From: Mycetohabitans endofungorum
GTDB lineage: Bacteria; Pseudomonadota; Gammaproteobacteria; Burkholderiales; Burkholderiaceae
Assembly: GCF_037477895.1 (NCBI RefSeq)
Contig: NZ_CP132745.1
Span: 434,001-498,000, forward strand
Reading direction: 5' to 3'
DNA length: 64,000 bases
The notes under the pieces are model-generated. The model did no database searches. It saw nothing but the letters and a program-made list of their open reading frames with translations, and was not told where the DNA came from. Position numbers and translations under genes: made by a program. Each line of letters begins with the position of its first letter. The stretch's first letter is position 1. Below, in pieces: positions 38,769-47,128 of the stretch.

Positions 38769-39195
38769 TGCGGAACGGCCCAAAAAGCCCGATGTGACGT
38801 TGTTCCTCTATTCCTTCCCGCGACTTTAACCATTGAGTGGCAAGCATGCGGAGGCTGGCAGTGATTGTCTGCGCATTGTCCGTTTGCATGCCGACGCCAC
38901 GGCCCGCTATGAGGGAGCGCGTTTGCGCATTGACGATGAAGCCGCGTCTTTCGTTAGGTGCCGCTTCGGCCCGTTGCAAAGCGGTCATGTCAGCGAACGC
39001 CTTCAATATGTAACGGCTAAGTTGTATCTATGGCCAGCCCGAATTTTGCACGTTTATGGCAATTCGACCATAAGTTAAGCGAATTTCATAACTTCAAAAC
39101 TTATGATAGGAATTTACGCGTACCTTGTTCATCCCCCTTATCGTGGCAAGGCTCTTCGTTCCAAATTTCGAGATTAATAAACATGTTTGAGTTTT
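38769..39195. other. Region without a recognised gene
   Basis: About 430 bp between the GDT1 gene and vapC. A minus-strand frame (38716-39006) reads coherently in parts (FADMTALQRAEAAPNERRGFIVNAQ) but has no RBS and no family that I know; it may be a remnant. The stretch from 39060 to 39190 is AT-rich. Confidence 0.3.
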
Positions 39196-39597
39196 CTACT
39201 TGTTGAGCCAGTTTTCGAGCCTGATACCGGGATAGCTGGCAAAATCGCCCTCGTTGTTGGTAACGAGAATAACGTCCAGGGCAATCGCGTGTGCGGCGAT
39301 CAGCTTGTCAAGAGCATCCTTCTTGCGCTCGCTCGTCGCTTTGCGCACAGGCCCGTAGGCCGTTGCTGCGGCAGCGTCGAACGGGGCCACAGGAATATCT
39401 TCGATTAGGGCAGCGAGATTGCGGCGCTCGCGAGTTCGGTTCGCAGACACTACGACGCCGTATTCAAGTTCAGCGTAGGTGACTGCGGACATCACCACAT
39501 CCCCGACGTAGCACTGCGCAAATCGCTTCGCGACTTCTTCAGGCTGATTCTTCATCAGGTAGATGCACATGTTCGTATCGAGCATAAAGCGCGGCAT
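39196..39597 (-). CDS. vapC: VapC-type PIN-domain toxin ribonuclease
   Basis: A toxin of 133 residues. PIN-domain acidic residues are visible: Asp in FMLDTNMCIYLM, Glu in SAVTYAELEYGV, Asp in KKDALDKLIAAHAIAL and the C-terminal TNNEGDFASYPGIRLENW. VapC toxins cleave initiator tRNA or rRNA when freed from VapB. Its ATG overlaps the vapB stop in TAATG, so synthesis is coupled. The sequence is intact and probably functional. Confidence 0.95.
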   Translation of the reverse strand: MPRFMLDTNMCIYLMKNQPEEVAKRFAQCYVGDVVMSAVTYAELEYGVVVSANRTRERRNLAALIEDIPVAPFDAAAATAYGPVRKATSERKKDALDKLIAAHAIALDVILVTNNEGDFASYPGIRLENWLNK

Positions 39598-39833
39598 TAC
39601 AATCCCTCGCGCTCCGCCTGCTCCTGCTCGCCGCGGCCTTCAGCCATGAAATCCGGCCCGAATTTCGCAAACTTCTTGAGCACGCCAGTCAGCGGACGAC
39701 GCATCGGACGGATACGGATCTCGTCGCCTACGCGCTCAATTTCGATTTCGATATCGCTCCGGTCGTAAGCAAGGTCGGCGGGAATGCGAACGGCTTGCGA
39801 GTTGCCATTCTTGAAAACGCGGGTGGTATGCAT
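39597..39833 (-). CDS. vapB: VapB-type AbrB-fold antitoxin
   Basis: An antitoxin of 78 residues. The N-terminal swapped-hairpin AbrB/MazE-like DNA-binding region is TTRVFKNGNSQAVRIPADLAYDRSDIEIEI. The C-terminus (KKFAKFGPDFMAEGRGEQEQAE) is the flexible toxin-wrapping tail. I chose the ATG at 39833; the frame runs upstream to 39953, but that part lies across the promoter. It should repress its own operon together with VapC. Confidence 0.95.
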   Translation of the reverse strand: MHTTRVFKNGNSQAVRIPADLAYDRSDIEIEIERVGDEIRIRPMRRPLTGVLKKFAKFGPDFMAEGRGEQEQAEREGL

Positions 39834-39855
39834 AGTGGTTCCTGATGTGTGTACT

Positions 39856-39892
39856 GTGGATGTACTATAGACTATCCACCGCTCTATGTAAA
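39856..39892 (-). promoter_or_regulatory. vapBC promoter with inverted-repeat operator
   Basis: On the minus strand TTTACA (39892-39887) and TATAGT (39869-39864) are separated by exactly 17 bp, a good sigma-70 promoter. The arms GTGGAT (39856-39861) and ATCCAC (39874-39879) form a perfect inverted repeat that brackets the -10 hexamer, the expected place for VapBC autorepression. Confidence 0.7.
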
Positions 39893-40072
39893 TACGCGTA
39901 TGTACATGGGCGGCGACTGCACTCCATGCCTTAAGCGGATCGTGCGTGGTCATGCCTCGTAACGAGCGCGCCTTGGGCTACTGTTACGAGGATGTTTGCC
40001 TCCACGAGCGCAAAAGCCGTCCCGCAAGCTCGGAATTGTCGGCTTTCCTCGGAAACGCCGGCGCCGCGGCCC

Positions 40073-40325
40073 TCAGCGGGCGTGCGTCACGGCCACCATC
40101 GCGTCGGCCGGATACAGCCGCAGCATCACGCGCGCGGCCTCGAGGTTCGTCGTATGCAGCTACTCGTCGTAGTCGGCGGGCCACAGAATCACGACCGCGC
40201 TTCTCGTCACCTGGCCGATGCATCCGGCCCATGACAGCGTGGCCGTCGGCGTTGACGGTCAGCATCGTGACGCCGATCACGCACCCGTCGGACGTCTCGT
40301 AGCGCTGCCACAGACCCGCTACGGC
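40073..40325 (-). pseudogene. Decayed SRAP/YedK-like peptidase fragment
   Basis: The C-terminal part of an SOS-response-associated peptidase. One frame reads [12 protein letters not shown] and [26 protein letters not shown]. After a frameshift the next gives [12 protein letters not shown], a TAG where Trp is usual, then LHTTNLEAARVMLRLYPAD to a stop at 40073. The N-terminal part is missing; IS21 sequence begins at the break. Family assignment is by memory of conserved segments. Confidence 0.6.
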
Positions 40326-40620
40326 GAACGGTTCGCGATGGAGTTCTACGGCGGCGTTCCCGAACTGCTGGTGCCCGACAACCCCAAGGCGCTGATCGCC
40401 AAAGCCGATCGCTACGAACCGATGCTGGGCAACACTACGCAGGACTTCGTGAACCACTACGCGAGCGCCATGTTGCCGGCGCGGCCGTGCAAACCGCAGG
40501 ACAAGGCGAAGGTCGAGGTCAACGTACAGATCGTCGAGCGCTGGATCCTCGCGCGGCTTCGCAATCGGCGGCTGTCGCTCGAGTTCACTGACATGGTCAA
40601 GCGCCCAATGTATGGCCTCG
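40320..40620 (+). pseudogene. IS21-family transposase (IstA) fragment
   Basis: The frame gives [24 protein letters not shown], then [24 protein letters not shown], the DDE-domain portion of IstA (conserved VPDN and DKAKVE). The rest of istA and all of istB are absent. The left boundary abuts the SRAP remnant. Non-functional. Confidence 0.75.
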
Positions 40621-40849
40621 CCGGCTTCCAACTGCTTCGTACTCGCGTGTTGAATCGGTGCTGACTTATAACGTGAAACTTCACACAAAGTGGGGAAGAG
40701 CCAAATTTCAGATGCGCTTGACAACACAGCCGCCGCAATACCGAGGGTGCCTAACCCGATACCCAGCCCTGCTTGCCAACTCAGATGGCCGCTCGGGACA
40801 GTTAAAACGCATCAGTACCGGGTTATACGCTCGGTAGTCATTGCCTAGG

Positions 40850-41293
40850 TGATACGTGCCGCTGATCAGATCGAGACGCTCGCCATTAAAGCCAGGTAAG
40901 CGATTGTCGTTGCCTCTGGCAAGGCTATGCCCGCTCGCATCACTGCTGGCCGACCGTTACCGCGCTTTATCAAGGCGGACAATGGCAGCGAACATCTCTA
41001 AGGTGCTCGACAAGTGGGCGTATGAGAGAGGCGTAGAGATCGATTTCTCACGTCCCGGCAAACCAACTGATAACGCGAAGAACGAGTCGTCCAACGGGCG
41101 CTTGCGTGAGGAATGCCTCAACGCGCATGGGTTCTTGTCGTTCGAGGACGCCAAGCACAAAATCGAGGCCTGGCGCGAGTACTATAATGAGGTGTGTCCC
41201 CACTGGGCACCATCACCGGCATCGTGCACCGTGACCGAGTCGATCCGAGCGACGATTGCCGGTCGCGAGCACTCCGCCACGCCACCGTGGTAG
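40850..41293 (+). pseudogene. IS3-family transposase (OrfB) fragment
   Basis: A C-terminal integrase-core fragment: RFIKADNGSEHL in one frame, then after a shift ISKVLDKWAYERGVEIDFSRPGKPTDNA and NGRLREECLNAHGFLSFEDAKHKIEAWREYYNEVCPHWA. This is the IS407-type OrfB pattern. There is at least one frameshift (near 40990), the N-terminus is missing, and the sequence diverges after the HWA motif. Confidence 0.75.
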
Positions 41294-41397
41294 ACGCGGC
41301 ACGCCGGCGCGACGATGTTTGAGTGTTGTGCCACGAGCGACGCCAGGTCGAAATCGCGCGCCTTTAACCGCTACCAAGCATGCGGCCGTGAGCTAGT

Positions 41398-42831
41398 TTA
41401 CGGTGTTTGATACATGCGGAACCAACAATAATTTAGGGGGTTCATCATTTCATTGCGGGTGGCTTGATCGAACTGGTTGCGCCCGAAGAAGGCCGTAATT
41501 TCAGTTCTTGCGTCCTCCCATTGCTGGTTATTGAGTTTCAGTCCAATCCGTAAGTGGATATCGTAGAACACTTCCGCTATGCTGGGTCCATTGCTGCCGT
41601 CGAGCAAATGCATCGCACGCTGCCATACCTGCTTTAACAGTGCATCGTTCAACCGCGATGTTTCATCGAGCAGCCCAAGCGCTGCTAGTCCGCGCTGTGC
41701 GGGTAGCACGCGCTCAAGGGCGGGTTCGAGCAGCGCAAGCTCATGCGCATGTTGATCTGGAGGTAGCTGCACCATTAACGCGCTCGGCAAGTAGCGTAAC
41801 GCGCTGCCTAATTGATGATCCGGCAGTGACAGCGTCAAATGCCGCAGATGAGCGAGGTACATTGGCCTTTGTGCCTCTGGCAGCATCGATACTCGATCGG
41901 CTAGTGCGCCGATCGGCGCGCCCTGATGCGACGCTGGTAGGCGTTGCATCCATTGAAACAGTGTTTCGTACAATTCAATGATCGTCGCGCTCGCAACATC
42001 ATAACGATAAGCATAATATTTGGAGGACGGGGACGATAATGAGAATGCGCCTAGCACTTCGGCTAATGCCGTTATCAGTTCCGCCTGTCCAAACGTGTCT
42101 AACGCAGGTAGCCGGCTTAAAAGAGCTCGATATTCGCTTTCGATCTGCGGTGCATCAAGCCACACCGGTAGTGCATAACCGTAGATTGGTAGCATCGATG
42201 CAACAGCGCCCCAGGTACTGCCCTGCTCAGGGGAGCGTCGTTCGGCGTCTGCATATACGAACCTATACAGATTGCGTTGGTGCTGGAACGGAATCCCCTG
42301 TATGGTCCCAATCATGTCTTTTTGTACCTGCAAGCCATGCTTTGGTACACGGCCCGCCGCTTGGAAGATCGCTATGAATACCTCGGGTTTCACTATGTAC
42401 TGCCTTCTTGCTCGTTGCCACAGCGCCTGAAGCAATTCAGCGCGCAGGGAGCCAGTGCCAATACGCTCAATTTCGGTCAACAACTGTTGTACCGACGTGC
42501 GATCCAGCGCACCGGCATGGGAAATGCGTTGGCGACAAAGCCAGCTCAGTCGCCTTTCTTGCAGCGCATGATAGGTCTGGCTGTTCACCGTTGACAGATT
42601 ACCGATATCGTCGGGCGGCATACAATCGGCCACTTGTTGGAGAATTTCGACTGGCAGATCCTGGTATGTCGTGGGCCGGCTGGCCAACGTGTTAGCCAAA
42701 GCACTGCTTGGCGGCTTCAATGGCGGTGGCGCTAACGCGGCAGGTTGCGAGCATGCCTCAACCGTGCAGATATAGGCCGGATAGTTGTTTAAAGTGGTAT
42801 TGAGATCAAAGTCCATTCGCAAGCTCAGCAA
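41398..42831 (-). CDS. F-box domain protein, candidate host-directed effector
   Basis: About 477 residues. After a Pro/Ala-rich leader without a Sec signal, residues 57-96 (YQDLPVEILQQVADCMPPDD, then IGNLSTVNSQTYHALQERRL) follow the F-box pattern LPxEIL...D...L..V....... The remaining 370 residues are Leu-rich helices with recurring LP and AL spacing, a likely protein-interaction scaffold. F-boxes recruit targets to eukaryotic SCF ubiquitin ligases through Skp1; bacteria lack Skp1, so such proteins are normally secreted effectors. The start may be the ATG at 42816. No hrp-type promoter box was found. It lies next to IS remnants. Confidence 0.7.
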   Translation of the reverse strand: MLSLRMDFDLNTTLNNYPAYICTVEACSQPAALAPPPLKPPSSALANTLASRPTTYQDLPVEILQQVADCMPPDDIGNLSTVNSQTYHALQERRLSWLCRQRISHAGALDRTSVQQLLTEIERIGTGSLRAELLQALWQRARRQYIVKPEVFIAIFQAAGRVPKHGLQVQKDMIGTIQGIPFQHQRNLYRFVYADAERRSPEQGSTWGAVASMLPIYGYALPVWLDAPQIESEYRALLSRLPALDTFGQAELITALAEVLGAFSLSSPSSKYYAYRYDVASATIIELYETLFQWMQRLPASHQGAPIGALADRVSMLPEAQRPMYLAHLRHLTLSLPDHQLGSALRYLPSALMVQLPPDQHAHELALLEPALERVLPAQRGLAALGLLDETSRLNDALLKQVWQRAMHLLDGSNGPSIAEVFYDIHLRIGLKLNNQQWEDARTEITAFFGRNQFDQATRNEMMNPLNYCWFRMYQTP

Positions 42832-43779
42832 AAAGTCAGATACACACAGCGCAAAGCGATGCTGCGCCGTAAGGTAGATGAAAACGGGCGGATAAACATA
42901 ATCATGCGCCGCAATCGCTGGATTTTTGGCGGATAACGCGTTATCGGCTAGGGCCTCGGGTCAAACCATAACGGCGTACAGTCGTCGGTTTATTGAGCAG
43001 CTGCGCCAGTTCATATTCTTTCACTGGGGGCGCATCAGCCACGCGAGGCGCAATCGTGCGTTTGATTCACCCGCATTGATGACGCACCCGCTTGGCTCCT
43101 TTTCCCCATGCCCGTTGCATGGCGTATATGCGGTGCCATCGGGGTAGCATTGCGCGACAATGACCCTGTCTTCCAGGTGCGCCCCGCCGTCGCGGATTGC
43201 TCGGTACTGTCCAGACCGATGCAGATGAAGCAGGAATGGTTGGAAGACACGCACTCTCGCATGAGAGAGGCAATACCTGCTGGACCGAAGAACGCTGCCG
43301 GTTGCCCAACAGCTATACCTACGACGCCGAAATCGCATTCAGCGTGCAGCGGCGCTTAGCCAGCACCGCGCCATTCACCGCTTGACCAACGCACACGGCA
43401 TTGTGGCTGGTGTTACAACGGCGCTTCATCTACGTTCAAGACTGCGTCGCACCGGACTTCGAGCGTACACGCTTTCTATCGGCGCTACGCGAGACAGCCA
43501 ACGTGGAAAACGTCATCAATCAGACGATGACCGGTCCCGGGCGCACGCTGCCGTATCCGCTGTGGCAATTACCATCGCCTGCCACGTCATCGCAGGCTAT
43601 GCCAGTGCGAGCCCAGCCACCACGGACTACGTCCACGCATGACGCGCCTGCGCACTCAACGCGCGGACCACGTCGTGATGCCGCGTTTCTAAATCAATTC
43701 ACCCGTGACAATTCCGTTGCCCGACGTATCGGCGAGGCCGCGCGTCGGCACGGGCTCCCATCGTACGGCATCAGCACGG
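42832..43779. other. Region without a confident gene
   Basis: About 950 bp between the F-box gene and waaC. A plus-strand frame from 43401 reads plausibly (FLNQFTRDNSVARRIGEAARRHGLPSYGI) but runs into the antisense of waaC and has no clear start. It may be the decayed end of a nucleotide-binding or kinase-like protein. Other frames look like noise. Confidence 0.3.
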
Positions 43780-44841
43780 TCAAGCTGCCTCATGCCGGAA
43801 CGGGATTATCGTCGGACGCGACTTCATGGCCCCGACCGGTTCGACACGGAGCCCAACGGAAACGGGGCTTGCAACCCCACACGGGTACACCGAGTCAATT
43901 GCAGCCAGCACATCGCGCGCGGCGGGCGGGCGCCCTTCGTCCCCCACTGAGGTGGCGCGACCCGGTATGTCGATACCGAAATGCAAACGCGAAGTCGCGG
44001 TAAAGATCATCACGGTCGGCTTGCCAAGTGCATAGGCAAGATGCACGAATCCGGTGTCCACGCCGACCACGAGTTCCGATGCGTCGATGAACTGCGCACA
44101 CTCTGTCACCGTGAGCTTGGGCAATACCTGAGCCTGTGGCACACTCGCGGCGATCCGGCATGCTTCGTCGTGCTCCCGTTTCGAGCCCCAGGGTAATAGG
44201 ACCTGCAGGCCTCGCGCAGTCAAGGCCCGAGCCACATCGATCCAATGCCCAGCCGGCCACTTCTTTACATCGGTCGATGTCGCGTGGAACAGCATGGCAC
44301 GCCGCCCCGAACCGCCGATCGCCGACAGCGGCAACGCTGGCGGCAGCTTCAGGCCGAAATGCGGGCGTCCCTCGACCGAATAGCCGAGCGCATCGCCGAC
44401 ACTGCGACGCATGGCATACCACGCGTTCGACAACCCCTGCCGATCAAACCGGTCGGTATACGCGAATGCCGCACCTGCCTCGCCGAGGTTCTCGCGGCAG
44501 TAGCCATAACGTCGTCGCGACCGAGCGATGAAGGCAATGATTGCGCTTTTGTAGACGCCGTGAATATCGAGCACCAGATCATAGCGCTCGCTGCGCAATG
44601 TGCGAATCGACGCGATGATGGCGCGCAGGTCGTCCAGGTTGCACGCTTTCTTAAAGCGTCGCAGCGGCGCGCACAACACGCGGTCGACGCCCGGATTCCA
44701 TTGAACCACCTCGGCAAACGCCTCGTCCGCCGCCCAATCGATCCGGGCGTCAGGAAAAGCGCGCCGCAGGTCCCACACAACGGGCTGCGCCTGCACAATG
44801 TCGCCAAGCGACGTGACTTTGACCACGAGAATACGTTTCAT
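43780..44841 (-). CDS. waaC: Lipopolysaccharide heptosyltransferase I
   Basis: A GT9-family transferase of 353 residues that adds the first L-glycero-D-manno-heptose to Kdo2-lipid A at the inner membrane. Family features: MKRILVVKVTSLGDIVQAQPVV, RIDWAADEAFAEVVQWNP, LVLDIHGVYKSA, FHATSTDVKKWPAGHW and the nucleotide-sugar site VVGVDTGFVHLAYALGKPTVMIF. It is intact. Its C-terminus is about 20 residues longer than in some homologues. It is isolated from other LPS genes in this window. Confidence 0.93.
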   Translation of the reverse strand: MKRILVVKVTSLGDIVQAQPVVWDLRRAFPDARIDWAADEAFAEVVQWNPGVDRVLCAPLRRFKKACNLDDLRAIIASIRTLRSERYDLVLDIHGVYKSAIIAFIARSRRRYGYCRENLGEAGAAFAYTDRFDRQGLSNAWYAMRRSVGDALGYSVEGRPHFGLKLPPALPLSAIGGSGRRAMLFHATSTDVKKWPAGHWIDVARALTARGLQVLLPWGSKREHDEACRIAASVPQAQVLPKLTVTECAQFIDASELVVGVDTGFVHLAYALGKPTVMIFTATSRLHFGIDIPGRATSVGDEGRPPAARDVLAAIDSVYPCGVASPVSVGLRVEPVGAMKSRPTIIPFRHEAA

Positions 44842-44926
44842 GGGTTATTGCGAGCGAGGCCCTTGTTGTTGCTGCAAAGCATTTTACTGCGTGACTGGAA
44901 ACAGCGGCGACAGACCCGTCGCGGGC

Positions 44927-45371
44927 TCACCATGCCGGATCGCGCTGCAGCCAAAAACACAAATTGTTGCACACCACCGGCCATTCGGACTCCAAAATCG
45001 AGAGCACCGCCGTGTCACGATAGCTGCCGTCAGCCGCGACTAGGCGATTGCACAAGCTGCCGTCCTGCTTTACACCCAATTGTAGGATCGCCGACCGCAC
45101 CGCGGTGTTCATATAACGGGTGCGGAATTCGACCGCCATCGCATCAACCGCTCGAGCGCATGGGCGAGCAACAGCAGCTTCGCCTGCGTATTCACCGCGG
45201 TACGCTGATACCACGGCGCATACCACGTTGCACCGATTTCAAGCGACAGTGCAGCGTCTCGACGCCCACAACACCCATAGCCGGCGGTCGGTGATGGTCT
45301 CCTCCAATGCGTCGACATGGTCGAGGCTGAACAACTCGGGCACGATTGCCTGTCCATTTAACGTCACGGGC
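44927..45371 (-). pseudogene. GNAT acetyltransferase pseudogene
   Basis: Three frames are needed. TLNGQAIVPELFSLDHVDAL and ITDRRLW start the protein. SLEIGATWYAPWYQRTAVNTQAKLLLLAHALE follows in a second frame, and AVEFRTRYMNTAVRSAILQLGVKQDG with SYRDTAVLSILESEWP in a third. The order matches a RimJ-like GNAT protein, but about 60 central residues that normally separate the first two pieces are missing and at least two frameshifts are present. Not functional. Confidence 0.75.
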
Positions 45372-45493
45372 TGAATTCAGGGTTCCGTTGCGATTCTCTT
45401 GAGCCGCGGTCGAGCGCCGTATGTGAGTCTACCGCTAAAATGGCCCTGCCCCCGCCCAGCCACCGCGCAGGCGGCCTACCGCGAAAGGATGTC

Positions 45494-46714
45494 ATGCGAC
45501 GCTATAATTTTCTAATTCGGATCATCACGATCGGTATTTTGATGCATCTTTACGTCGGCGTGCGCTTGGTGCCGGCACTGCCAGGCGGCCCCGCCGTGCG
45601 CGACGCGGCAGTCGCATGCCTGGGCCTATCCGTCATATTAATCCCGTTCGGAATGCTGGCGCAGGCAATCGAACGGCAACCGCTTTCCGACTGGCTTGCG
45701 TGGGCAGGCATGCTGGCGATGGGATTCTTCTCGTCATTGCTTGTGCTCACGTTCGCGCGCGACGTGGCACTGCTCTTCGTGCATGGGCTCGATGCCGCGC
45801 TCGCGGCGCACTGGCCGCTTGAGCAATGGCAGCGCGATTCAGCACCCGCCGTGCCCGCACTTGCGCTGCTGGCCTCGTTCGCGGGCTTCGTCAATGCGCG
45901 CCGGCGCGCAGGCGTAGTCACTGTCGAAGTCCCAATCGACGGGCTGCCGGACGCATTAGACGGCTTCACAATCGCGCAGCTCAGCGACATTCATGTCGGG
46001 CCGACAATCAAGCGCGGCTATGTCGAGACGATCGTCGAGGCGGTCAATGCACTGAGGCCGGACTTGATCGCGATCACCGGGGATATCGTTGATGGCCGCG
46101 TCGAGCAACTGGCGCCCCACACCCGGCCGCTGGAGCGGCTACAGGCGCGGCACGGCGTATTCCTGGTCACCGGTAATCACGAATACTACTCCGGTGTGCA
46201 TGCGTGGATCGACGAGTTCGAGCGGCTGGGCCTAACCGTGCTGATGAACCGGCACGTGGTGATTGACCACGGTACGGCGTGCGTCGTGGTGGCCGGCGTC
46301 ACGGATTATTCGGCGGGTCACTTCGACGCCACGCATGCCAGCGATCCGGCCGGCGCACTGCGCGGTGCGCCGCCGCACGCCGCCGTGAGGATCCTGCTGG
46401 CCCACCAGCCGCGTACCGCATCGGCAGCCATGCCAGCCGGCTACACGCTGCAGTTGTCCGGACACACCCATGGCGGCCAGTTCTTCCCATGGAATTTTTT
46501 TGTGCGGCTGCAACAGCCGTTCACCGCCGGCCTGCACCGGCTGTCGCAGCTATGGGTCTACACGAGTCGCGGCACCGGGTATTGGGGGCCACCGAAGCGC
46601 ATTGGCGCACCGTCAGAGATTACGCTGGTGCGGCTAGTCCCGGCACGCGCCGGCTTACGCGTTCCCGCCCCACCCGGCTCGAGCGTCGCTCGCCAGTGCG
46701 CACTACGCTGCTGA
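45494..46714 (+). CDS. Membrane metallophosphoesterase
   Basis: About 406 residues. Four hydrophobic segments in the first 140 residues anchor it, followed by a calcineurin-like catalytic domain with every metal motif: QLSDIHVG, AITGDIVDG, VTGNHEYY, LLAHQP and SGHTHGGQ. This is the YkuE/UDP-2,3-diacylglucosamine hydrolase-like membrane group; the substrate is unknown. The start at 45494 follows AAAGGATGTC; the frame opens at 45440. Confidence 0.9.
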   Translation: MRRYNFLIRIITIGILMHLYVGVRLVPALPGGPAVRDAAVACLGLSVILIPFGMLAQAIERQPLSDWLAWAGMLAMGFFSSLLVLTFARDVALLFVHGLDAALAAHWPLEQWQRDSAPAVPALALLASFAGFVNARRRAGVVTVEVPIDGLPDALDGFTIAQLSDIHVGPTIKRGYVETIVEAVNALRPDLIAITGDIVDGRVEQLAPHTRPLERLQARHGVFLVTGNHEYYSGVHAWIDEFERLGLTVLMNRHVVIDHGTACVVVAGVTDYSAGHFDATHASDPAGALRGAPPHAAVRILLAHQPRTASAAMPAGYTLQLSGHTHGGQFFPWNFFVRLQQPFTAGLHRLSQLWVYTSRGTGYWGPPKRIGAPSEITLVRLVPARAGLRVPAPPGSSVARQCALRC

Positions 46715-46797
46715 CACCACCGCGGGGATTTGCGCGTCAACTTGCTGGCTGGCCGGCATCACCGCGTGTGCCACGGCGAAGCGGCGACACGCTCAGC

Positions 46798-46837
46798 GGC
46801 AGTGGATCAGTCGCCTCGGCAGTGGATCAGTCGCCTC
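46798..46837 (+). repeat. Two exact 20-bp tandem repeats
   Basis: The unit GGCAGTGGATCAGTCGCCTC occurs at 46798-46817 and 46818-46837 in the non-coding region upstream of the aldehyde dehydrogenase gene. Confidence 0.8.
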
Positions 46838-47045
46838 GAGCAGTTCACGGCGATCTGTCGCAACGATGATGCCTGGGGGGCCAGTCAGCGGACAGCAATC
46901 GATGCGGCGCACTGCTCCAATTCGGGACAATTGTTGCAAAACAGGGCAATTAGCGCATCAGCGCGATGGCGAGACATTCCTCTCATCGGCGATCCGGGTC
47001 AACCACCGCTACCTCCTCCCGCCAACGCGCACCGTTGGCACGCTT

Positions 47046-47099
47046 CTGGCTTTGGCTCGGTGCCGCGCGCGTCGAAGCACGGCACCGAGCCAAAGCCAG
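47046..47099 (+). promoter_or_regulatory. Perfect 20-bp stem-loop in the aldehyde dehydrogenase leader
   Basis: CTGGCTTTGGCTCGGTGCCG (47046-47065) is exactly complementary to 47080-47099 around a 14-nt loop, ending 29 bp before the start codon. No T-run follows. In RNA it would be a very strong hairpin just upstream of the RBS. The rest of 46715-47128 contains no gene. Confidence 0.8.
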
Positions 47100-47128
47100 T
47101 CTATGGATATGTGAGGAGCGCACCCGAG

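Noticed and set aside
39984..40727. A 247-codon minus-strand frame as an intact gene
   Set aside because: Only a short part matches SRAP; the rest is antisense to the istA fragment or out of frame.
42832..43000. hrp-type TTCG-N16-TTCG promoter box for the F-box gene
   Set aside because: No such pair found on the minus strand in this interval.
43401..44003. A 200-codon plus-strand frame
   Set aside because: Its 3' third is antisense to waaC and it lacks a start signal; only a weak remnant is possible.
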